DNA of 64,000 nt from positions 1 through 64,000 of the forward strand of contig NZ_JACTVI010000042.1 in NCBI RefSeq assembly GCF_014495685.1. The letters are read 5' to 3'. Below, piece by piece: positions 58,076 to 64,000 of this stretch (positions within the stretch are counted from its first letter, which is position 1; each line of letters opens with the position of its first letter). Position numbers and translations under genes: made by a program. Source of the stretch: Streptomyces sp. TRM68367. Its GTDB lineage: Bacteria > Actinomycetota > Actinomycetes > Streptomycetales > Streptomycetaceae. The notes beneath the pieces were generated by a model. It did no database searches. It was not told the DNA's origin and saw nothing but the letters and a program-made list of their open reading frames with translations.

Positions 58076-59242
58076 TCAGGAGTCCGGTGGCGCGGCGCCC
58101 ACGAGCCACATGGAGAAGAACTGCGATCCGCCGCCGTAGGCGTGGCCGAGCACCCGGCGCGCCCCCGTGACCTGGTGTTCTCCAGCCTGGCCGCGCACCT
58201 GGAGCGCAGCCTCCGCGAAGCGGATCATGCCGGAGGCGCCGATGGGGTTGGTGGACAGCACGCCGCCGGACATGTTGACGGGCAGGTCTCCGTCCAACTC
58301 GGTCACGCCGGACTCGGTGAGCTTCCAGCCCTCGCCCTCGGCGGCGAAGCCGAGGTTCTCCAGCCACATCGGCTCGTACCAGGAGAACGGTACGTAGATC
58401 TCGGCGGCGTCGATCTCGCGGCGCGGGTCGGTGATCCCGGCCTGCCGGTACACGTCGGCCGCGCAGTCCCGGCCCGCCCTGGGTGACACGCAGTCCTTGC
58501 CGGCGAACAGGGTGGGCTCGCTGCGCATCGCGCCGCCGAGCATCCAGGCGGGCGGCCGGGGCGCACGGGCGGCTCCGGCGCGGTCGGTGAGGACCAGGGC
58601 GCAGGCGCCGTCGGAGGAGGGGCAGGTCTCGGAGTAGCGGATCGGGTCCCACAGCATCGGCGAGGCCATCACCTTCTCCAGCGTGATGTCCTGCTCGTGG
58701 AGGTGCGCGTAGGGATTCTTGAGCGCGTTGCGCCGGTCCTTGTAGGCGACGAGGGCGCCGACGGTGTCCGGGGCGCCGCTGCGCCGCATGTACGCGCGCA
58801 CGTGCGGGGCGAAGAAGCCGCCCGCCCCGGCCAGCAGGGGCTGCTGGAAGGGGATCGGCAGGGACAGTCCCCACATGGCGTTGGACTCGGACTGCTTCTC
58901 GAAGGCGAGCGTCAGGACGGTGCCGTGCACGCGGGCCGCGACCAGGTTGGCGGCGACGAGGGCCGTCGATCCCCCGACCGACCCGGCCGTGTGCACCCGG
59001 AGCATGGGCTTGCCCACCGCTCCGAGCGCGTCGGCGAGGTACAGCTCGGGCATCATGACGCCCTCGAAGAAGTCGGGCGCCTTGCCGATGACGACGGCGT
59101 CGATGTCCGCCCAGGTCAATTCGGCGTCGCTCAGGGCCCGCCCGGCGGCCTCCCGGACGAGCCCCGCGATCGACACGTCCCGGCGCGCGGCGACGTGCTT
59201 GGTCTGGCCGATGCCGACGACGGCGACGGGTTCCTTGCTCAT
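58076..59242 (-). CDS. Lipid-transfer protein / thiolase-fold (Ltp2-like)
   Basis: A 388-residue thiolase-superfamily protein. It starts VAVVGIGQTKHVAARRDVSI. The nucleophile region reads VHTAGSVGGSTALVAANLVA without the thiolase Cys, and the C-terminus has NMSGGVLSTNPIGASGMIRF and RVLGHAYGGGSQFFSMWLVG. Loss of Cys with a retained fold is the mark of Ltp2/SCP-x-type aldol lyases in steroid and acyl-CoA side-chain breakdown. Its neighbour DUF35/OB-fold protein is the typical activating partner. It overlaps the second thiolase gene by 4 bp (ATGA), last in a four-gene operon. Confidence 0.83.
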   Translation of the reverse strand: MSKEPVAVVGIGQTKHVAARRDVSIAGLVREAAGRALSDAELTWADIDAVVIGKAPDFFEGVMMPELYLADALGAVGKPMLRVHTAGSVGGSTALVAANLVAARVHGTVLTLAFEKQSESNAMWGLSLPIPFQQPLLAGAGGFFAPHVRAYMRRSGAPDTVGALVAYKDRRNALKNPYAHLHEQDITLEKVMASPMLWDPIRYSETCPSSDGACALVLTDRAGAARAPRPPAWMLGGAMRSEPTLFAGKDCVSPRAGRDCAADVYRQAGITDPRREIDAAEIYVPFSWYEPMWLENLGFAAEGEGWKLTESGVTELDGDLPVNMSGGVLSTNPIGASGMIRFAEAALQVRGQAGEHQVTGARRVLGHAYGGGSQFFSMWLVGAAPPDS

Positions 59243-60303
59243 CGGGGATCCCCTTCGAGTACGGCGACCAGGTTCTGTTGCAGGCAGGGTCCGGACGTGG
59301 CGTGCGCGAGGGCGCGGTCGGACTCGCCGCGGTGGATGCGGGCGGCGGCCTCCCCGATGCGGACGAGCCCGGCGGCCATGATCGGGTTGGCGGCGAGCGC
59401 GCCCCCGGAGGGGTTGACGCGCACGGAGTCGTCGAGCCGCAGCGCCTTGCGCAGGACGACCTCCTGGGCGGTGAACGGCGCGTGCAACTCGGCGGTGTCC
59501 ACGGGCCGTTCGAAGGCGCCGGACCTCTCCGCGGCCAAGCGGGCGGACGGCGAGTCGGTCAGGTCGCGCACGCCGAGCCCGTGGGCCTCGATGCGGTGGT
59601 CGACGCCGCGGATCCAGGCGGGCCGGCCGCACAGTTCGCGGGCCCGCTCCCCCGCCGCGAGGATCACGGCGGCGGCCCCGTCGCCGACGGGCGGGCAGTC
59701 GCCGGTGCGCAGGGGCCGTACGACGTACTCCCCCTGCGGCACCGAACCGCGCAGTTGTGCGTGGGAGTTGGCGGCCGCCGCCTCCCGGCTGCGGGTGGCG
59801 ACGGCGGCGAGCGCGGGTTCGTCGGTCTCGCCCGCGTCGATGAGGGCCTGCGCCTGGAGGGCGGCCAGGGCGACCGAGTCGGGCCAGAGGGGGGCGACGT
59901 AGTACGGGTCGAGCTGGCGGGTCAGGACGTCCCGTACGGGGCCGGGCGAGGACTTGCCGTACGAGTAGACCAGCGCGGTCTCGGCGTCGCCGGTGAGCAG
60001 TTTGGTCCAGGCCTCGTACAGGGCCCAGGCGCCGTCCATCTCGACGTGCGACTCGGAGATCGGCGGCCAGGCACCGACGCCGTCGAGGGCGAGGGTGAAG
60101 GAGAAGGCGCGGCCGGCGAGGTAGTCGCTGGAGCCGGAGCAGGTGAAGTCGATGTCGGCGGTCTTGAGGCCGGTGCGGGCGAGGACCTCGTGCAGGACCG
60201 GCATGAGCATCTCGACCTCGGACTGCTCGAAGCTGGTGCGCCGGTGGTCGGTCTGTGCGAAGGCGACGACGGCGATCTCGCGGTCCCCTGGTGCGCTCGT
60301 CAC
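59239..60303 (-). CDS. Thiolase-like acetyl-CoA acetyltransferase family protein
   Basis: A 354-residue thiolase-fold protein. The N-terminal half has IAVVAFAQTDHRRTSFEQSE and IDFTCSGSSDYLAGRAFSF, with a Cys at the nucleophile position; the C-terminal half has RVNPSGGALAANPIMAAGLV but lacks the usual GHP/CG histidine-cysteine block. It may be a structural or regulatory partner of the Ltp2-like protein or a real thiolase. GTG 60303 overlaps the upstream stop by 4 bp, so translation is coupled. It sits between the DUF35 and Ltp genes. Confidence 0.8.
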   Translation of the reverse strand: MTSAPGDREIAVVAFAQTDHRRTSFEQSEVEMLMPVLHEVLARTGLKTADIDFTCSGSSDYLAGRAFSFTLALDGVGAWPPISESHVEMDGAWALYEAWTKLLTGDAETALVYSYGKSSPGPVRDVLTRQLDPYYVAPLWPDSVALAALQAQALIDAGETDEPALAAVATRSREAAAANSHAQLRGSVPQGEYVVRPLRTGDCPPVGDGAAAVILAAGERARELCGRPAWIRGVDHRIEAHGLGVRDLTDSPSARLAAERSGAFERPVDTAELHAPFTAQEVVLRKALRLDDSVRVNPSGGALAANPIMAAGLVRIGEAAARIHRGESDRALAHATSGPCLQQNLVAVLEGDPR

Positions 60304-61259
60304 AGCAGCTCCTTGTAGGTGTCGTAGTCCGCGTCGGGTTCGCCGGTCGGCCGGTAGTGGTCGGGGTAGCGGGCTCCCTCCGTCCACACCGCTTCGACGC
60401 GCAGGCCCATTCGCACCTGGTCGTAGGGGATGCCGGCGATCCGGCCGTGCAGCGCGAGATCCGCGCCGTCGAGGGCGATGTGGGCGTAGACGTACGGCAC
60501 CTCGATGTCCAGGTTCTTCGCCTTGATGTTGACGATGCAGAAGGTGGTGACCGTGCCGCGCGGGCCCACCTCGACCTGCTCGGCCGTGGCGACGCCGCAG
60601 GTGGGGCAGGCGCCGCGGGGCGGGACGTACACCTTGCGGCAGACCGGGCAGCGCTCGCCGACGATCCGGCGGTCGGCGAGCGCGGTGATGTAGGCGGTCT
60701 GGGCGCGGCCGGGCGAGTAGGTGTAGTCGAGGCGGGCGGTGGCGACGATGCCGGTGACGGGGTCCTCGAACTCACCGGTGTGGGCAGCAGGTTCGGCGGT
60801 ATCGGCGGTTGCAGCGTCGTACGGCTCGAAGCAGGCGATGTCCGTGATGGCGCCGGAGCGTTCGGCGGACCAGCGGATGCGGACGCGCATGCCGGTGTGC
60901 ACGGCGTCGGGGCCGGGGGCGTCGAGAGCGTGCAGGAGGGCGGTGTCGGCGCCGTCGAGGCGGACCAGGACCCAGGCGAAGGGGGTGTCGAGGGGCTGGC
61001 CGCGGCGCGGGGCGTGGTTCCACGCCCAGGTGGTGACCGTGCCGGTGGGGGCTACTTCGACAAGGCCGCCGAGGTCGCGGATCTCCTCGGCGGTGACGGG
61101 GTCGTACTCGACGGGCGGGACGAGGGTGCGGCCGTCGCCGGTCTGCACGCCGAGGACGACGCGTTCGCGCAGGCCGGTCAGGAAGGCGCTCTGGACCGGG
61201 CCGAGGGAGCGGGTGAAGGGGAACTCGACGACGAGTGGCGCTGTGAGGACTTCGGGCAC
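60300..61259 (-). CDS. Tandem DUF35 / OB-fold protein with one zinc ribbon
   Basis: A 319-residue protein of two OB-fold halves. The C-terminal half (~165-319) has a rubredoxin-like zinc ribbon (RCPVCRKVYVPPRGACPTC) followed by the OB fold (GPRGTVTTFCIVNIKAKNLD, PYVYAHIALDGADLALHGRI). The N-terminal half has a matching OB fold (TGTVTTWAWNHAPRRGQPLD) but no ribbon cysteines. DUF35 proteins bind acyl-CoA and partner thiolase/Ltp enzymes, as in the ChsH2-Ltp2 aldolase of steroid degradation. It overlaps the thiolase gene by 4 bp and follows the hydratase gene by 61 bp. Confidence 0.85.
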   Translation of the reverse strand: MPEVLTAPLVVEFPFTRSLGPVQSAFLTGLRERVVLGVQTGDGRTLVPPVEYDPVTAEEIRDLGGLVEVAPTGTVTTWAWNHAPRRGQPLDTPFAWVLVRLDGADTALLHALDAPGPDAVHTGMRVRIRWSAERSGAITDIACFEPYDAATADTAEPAAHTGEFEDPVTGIVATARLDYTYSPGRAQTAYITALADRRIVGERCPVCRKVYVPPRGACPTCGVATAEQVEVGPRGTVTTFCIVNIKAKNLDIEVPYVYAHIALDGADLALHGRIAGIPYDQVRMGLRVEAVWTEGARYPDHYRPTGEPDADYDTYKELL

Positions 61260-61320
61260 GGGGACTCCTGGTTAGGGCTCAGGCGCGTGGGTCGGGACTC
61301 AGGCCCGCATGCAGACGGGC

Positions 61321-62136
61321 TCAGGCCCGCTTGTAGATCGGCGGGCGCTTCTCCGCGAAGGCGCGGGCACCCTCCTTGGCGTCGGCGGTGTCGAAGACGG
61401 GCCAGCCGCGCCCCAGTTCGGCGGCGAGACCGTCGGCCTCGGTCATCTCGGCGCTCTCGTACACGGAGGCCTTGACGGCCTCGACGGCGAGCGGGCCGCA
61501 GGCGTTGATCCGCTCGGCGATCTCCAGGGCCTTGTCGAGGGCGGTGCCGTCGGGGACGACGTGGCCGATCAGGCCGATGTCCGCGGCCTCGCGGGCGCTG
61601 TAGGGGCGGCCGGTGAGCAGCATCTCCAGGGCGTGGGTGCGCGGGATCTGCCGCTGGAGCCGGACCGTCGATCCGCCGATCGGGAACAGGCCGCGTCTGA
61701 CCTCGAAGAGCCCGAAGGTGGCCGACTCCCCGGCGACGCGGATGTCGGTGCCCTGGAGCATCTCGGTGCCGCCCGCGACGCAGTGCCCCTCGACGGCGGC
61801 GATCACCGGCTTGCGGGGGCGGTGATGGCGCAGCATCGCCTTCCAGTGCAGATCCGGGTCGGCCTTGAGCCGGTGCCGGTAGTGCTCCCCCTCCATGCCC
61901 TTCCCGGACAGGGCCTTGAGGTCCATGCCGGCGCAGAACGAGCCGCCCGCGCCCGTGAACACGATCGAGCGGATCGCGTCGTCCGCGTCGGCCTCGACCC
62001 AGCCGTCGTACAGGCCGACGAGCATCGGCAACGAGAGCGCGTTCTTCGCCTCCGGCCGGTTGAGCGTGAGGACGAGTGTGGCGCCCTCGCGCCGCACGGT
62101 GAGGTGCTCCGTCCCGTGGTTTTCCGTCCCACCCAT
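61321..62136 (-). CDS. Enoyl-CoA hydratase / crotonase family
   Basis: A 271-residue crotonase-fold enzyme, first gene of the minus-strand operon. The CoA and oxyanion elements are LTLNRPEAKNALSLPMLVGL, GAGGSFCAGMDLKAL and AAVEGHCVAGGTEMLQGTDI, followed by ATFGLFEVRRGLFPIGGSTV. The second catalytic Glu region (EVRRGLFP) is retained. It should hydrate or isomerise an enoyl-CoA made by the divergent acyl-CoA synthetase route. The leader shared with that gene contains operator-like repeats. ATG 62136. Confidence 0.88.
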   Translation of the reverse strand: MGGTENHGTEHLTVRREGATLVLTLNRPEAKNALSLPMLVGLYDGWVEADADDAIRSIVFTGAGGSFCAGMDLKALSGKGMEGEHYRHRLKADPDLHWKAMLRHHRPRKPVIAAVEGHCVAGGTEMLQGTDIRVAGESATFGLFEVRRGLFPIGGSTVRLQRQIPRTHALEMLLTGRPYSAREAADIGLIGHVVPDGTALDKALEIAERINACGPLAVEAVKASVYESAEMTEADGLAAELGRGWPVFDTADAKEGARAFAEKRPPIYKRA

Positions 62137-62162
62137 CGCTGTCTCCCCTCTGACAGAACGAG

Positions 62163-62217
62163 AACAGGTTGCAGGAGGCGGGATGACAGGACAAGTGTTT
62201 TCTGACAGACAGTCAGA
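62163..62217. promoter_or_regulatory. Operator candidates between crotonase and acyl-CoA synthetase genes
   Basis: TCTGACAGACAGTCAGA (62201-62217) is a perfect inverted repeat with 6-bp arms and a 5-bp centre, a TetR-type architecture. AGAACAGGTT (62161-62170) contains AACNNGTT, the core of the KstR motif of actinobacterial steroid regulons. A partial direct repeat CTCTGACAG lies at 62149-62157. The position between divergent start codons (62136 and 62311) suits control of the whole cluster. Confidence 0.5.
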
Positions 62218-62310
62218 TTTCTTCTGCGCGGACCCTTCACAGTTGAGGCGCCCTTTGCTCTGATGACCGGCGAACCGGTGCGAGCGGGCCGTCCGAGGTC
62301 AGGAGGAGCG

Positions 62311-63918
62311 GTGGAGTACAACCTTGCCGACCTGTTCGAGTCGGTCGTCGACGTCGTCCCCGACCGGGAGGCCCTGGTGTACGTCGACCACCCGGGCACC
62401 GGCGCCGAGCGGCGGCTGACGTACGCGGAGCTGGACGCGGCCGCCAACCGCATCGGCCACCATCTGCTCGCCAGCGGGATACGGCCCGGGGAGCATGTCG
62501 GGCTCCACCTCTACAACGGCATCGAGTATCTCCAGACCGTGCTCGGCTGCCTGAAGGCGCGGATCGTGCCAGTCAACGTCAACTACCGCTACGTGGAAGA
62601 GGAGCTGGTCTACCTCTACCGGGACGCGGATCTGGTGGGGCTGGTCTTCGACGCGGAGTTCGCGGACCGGGTGGCGGCGGCGCTGCCGCGGGCGAAGCAG
62701 CTGCGGCACCTGTTACGGGTGGGGGCTCCGAAGCCGACCGGGGTGCCCGCCGTGGGGTTCGCGCAGGCCGAGGCGGCGGGGTCGCCCGAGCGGGGATTCC
62801 CGGCGCGCTCGGCCGACGACCAGTTCATCATCTACACCGGCGGCACGACCGGGATGCCCAAGGGCGTGATGTGGCGCCAGGAGGACCTGTTCTTCGCCGG
62901 GCTCGGCGGCGGTGCGCCGACCGGGGAGCCCGTGCGCAAGCCGGAGGAGCTGGCCGAGCGGGTCGCGGCCGGCGGGGCGGGGATCACCTTCTTCCCCACG
63001 GCACCGCTGATGCACGGCACGTCCACGCTGACCGCGTTCATCGGCTTCAACTTCGGGCAGTGCGTGGTGATCCACCGCAGGTTCGTGCCCGAGGAGGTGC
63101 TGCGGACCGTCGAGCGGGAGCGCGTCACCAGCATCTCGCTGGTGGGCGACGCGATGCTGCGGCCGCTGATCGACGCGCTGACCGGCCCGATGAAGGGCAC
63201 GGACTGCTCGTCACTGTTCAGCGTGTCGTCGTCCGGCGCGATCATGTCGGAGACGGTGCGGCGGCAGTTCCAGGAGCTGGTGCCGAACGCGATGCTGCTG
63301 AACAACTTCGGTTCCTCGGAGTCCGGCTTCAACGGAACCGCGACCGAGGACGCGGGCGCCGAGCGCGGCTTCCGGATCCGCGTCCACGCGCGGACCCAGG
63401 TGGTGGACCTGGCCACGCACGAGCCCGTCGCGGCCGGCGAGGTGGGCCAGATCGCCCAGTGCGGCCATGTGCCGCTCGGCTACTACAACGACCCGGCGAA
63501 AACGGCGGAGACCTTCTTCCAGAAGGACGGCGAGCGCTGGGTGCTGCTCGGCGACATGGCGACCGTCGGCGCGGACGGCGTGGTCACGGTCCTCGGCCGC
63601 GGTTCGCAGTGCATCAACACCGGGGGCGAGAAGGTGTACCCGGAGGAGGTCGAGCAGGCGCTCAAGTCCCATCCCGACGTGTACGACGCGCTGGTCGCGG
63701 GCGTGCCGGACGAGCGGTGGGGACACCATGTGGCGGCCGTGGTGCAGTTGCGCGAGGGCGCGCCGCGGCTCTCGCTGACCGACGTCCAGACCCACTGCCG
63801 TACCCGTCTGGCCGGATACAAGGTCCCGCGACAGCTGGTGATCGCCGAGGCCATCCAGCGGTCGCCGAGCGGCAAGGCGGACTACCGGTGGGCGCGGGAG
63901 GTGGCGGCGGACGGGTGA
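62311..63918 (+). CDS. Fatty acyl-CoA synthetase (AMP-forming), TTA-containing
   Basis: A 535-residue ANL-superfamily ligase that would activate a carboxylic acid with ATP and CoA. The P-loop is IIYTGGTTGMPKGVMW near residue 170, the acyl/adenine block NNFGSSESGFNG near 330, the Asp motif WVLLGDMATVGADG near 410 and the catalytic Lys in PSGKADYRW near the end. GTG 62311 has AGGAGG 4 nt upstream; an ATG at 62263 would lack a good site. Codon 135 (62713-62715) is TTA, predicting bldA-dependent expression. It is divergent from the crotonase operon, which should process its acyl-CoA product. Confidence 0.92.
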   Translation: MEYNLADLFESVVDVVPDREALVYVDHPGTGAERRLTYAELDAAANRIGHHLLASGIRPGEHVGLHLYNGIEYLQTVLGCLKARIVPVNVNYRYVEEELVYLYRDADLVGLVFDAEFADRVAAALPRAKQLRHLLRVGAPKPTGVPAVGFAQAEAAGSPERGFPARSADDQFIIYTGGTTGMPKGVMWRQEDLFFAGLGGGAPTGEPVRKPEELAERVAAGGAGITFFPTAPLMHGTSTLTAFIGFNFGQCVVIHRRFVPEEVLRTVERERVTSISLVGDAMLRPLIDALTGPMKGTDCSSLFSVSSSGAIMSETVRRQFQELVPNAMLLNNFGSSESGFNGTATEDAGAERGFRIRVHARTQVVDLATHEPVAAGEVGQIAQCGHVPLGYYNDPAKTAETFFQKDGERWVLLGDMATVGADGVVTVLGRGSQCINTGGEKVYPEEVEQALKSHPDVYDALVAGVPDERWGHHVAAVVQLREGAPRLSLTDVQTHCRTRLAGYKVPRQLVIAEAIQRSPSGKADYRWAREVAADG

Positions 63919-64000
63919 TCTCCCGGGGTGATTTCCCGGCCGCGCGATTGAACCGACGGTGACGTACGGACGTACTGGTGGTGGCAGGCTCGGTCATGGG

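Noticed and set aside
1-64000. tRNA, rRNA or riboswitch genes
   Set aside because: I looked for T-loop words (GGTTCGAATCC-like), cloverleaf spacing and conserved riboswitch cores and found none that held up; a covariance-model scan would settle it.

Overview
The window is high-GC Gram-positive DNA from a Streptomyces chromosome. The markers are Leu codons that almost never use TTA, a chaplin, a streptophobe-family membrane protein, an SPW-repeat protein, an NsdB-type regulator, F420/LLM oxidoreductases, an agl-type sugar ABC operon and relics of 2-methylisoborneol genes. The gene content is accessory rather than housekeeping: no ribosomal, tRNA or core-metabolism operons were found. About a dozen visibly decayed genes suggest a chromosome arm. 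All calls come from reading the sequence; no database search was run.

Layout. 0-5.9 kb: PLP dehydratase, a membrane-anchored pseudokinase, a class C beta-lactamase-fold hydrolase and an LLM oxidoreductase. 6-12.5 kb: DUF6328 membrane protein, aldo/keto reductase, broken TetR gene, FAD monooxygenase, RNase H with a C-terminal Cys/His motif, IS110 remnant, VOC protein and zinc alcohol dehydrogenase. 12.5-16 kb: a decay zone with 2-methylisoborneol, kinase and epoxide hydrolase relics around an intact lipoprotein hydrolase and a VOC protein. 16-21.4 kb: a stress and proteolysis block with two overlapping clpP genes (the second lacks the catalytic His), a ClgR/PopR-like regulator, a frameshifted methyltransferase, a SigB/F-type sigma factor, an anti-sigma-type ATPase and two PRC-barrel proteins. 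21.4-29.9 kb: streptophobe protein, DUF1905, two aldo/keto reductases, LysR, DinB, adenosine deaminase, VOC and a PNPOx-fold protein.

29.9-34.9 kb: alpha-glucoside operon in the order binding protein, two permeases, GH13 glucosidase. 35-38 kb: a second decay zone (MarR/binding-protein deletion junction, ECF sigma, YciI and SRPBCC relics) around an SPW protein. 38-44 kb: phosphotransferase, GNAT, deaminase, gene fragments, long chaplin, tripeptidyl-aminopeptidase-type hydrolase and a broken asnB. 44-57.6 kb: baeRF3 protein, PAS-SpoIIE phosphatase, NsdB-type regulator, phosphotransferase, secreted amidase, secreted GH95 enzyme, CGNR-type protein and tandem universal stress protein. 57.7-63.9 kb: a DUF397 protein and an acyl-CoA catabolic cluster (lipid-transfer thiolase, second thiolase, DUF35/OB-fold protein, enoyl-CoA hydratase) divergent from an acyl-CoA synthetase across an operator-like palindrome.

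Links between genes. Three genes carry a TTA Leu codon (SpoIIE phosphatase, the phosphotransferase divergent from nsdB, acyl-CoA synthetase) and so should depend on the bldA tRNA. Many regulatory candidates are perfect palindromes or helically phased direct repeats in intergenic DNA. The least ordinary items are the ClpP pair with one degenerate active site, the internally deleted 2-methylisoborneol locus, the 23-bp triple repeat upstream of the amidase, and the lipid-transfer/DUF35/thiolase cluster.
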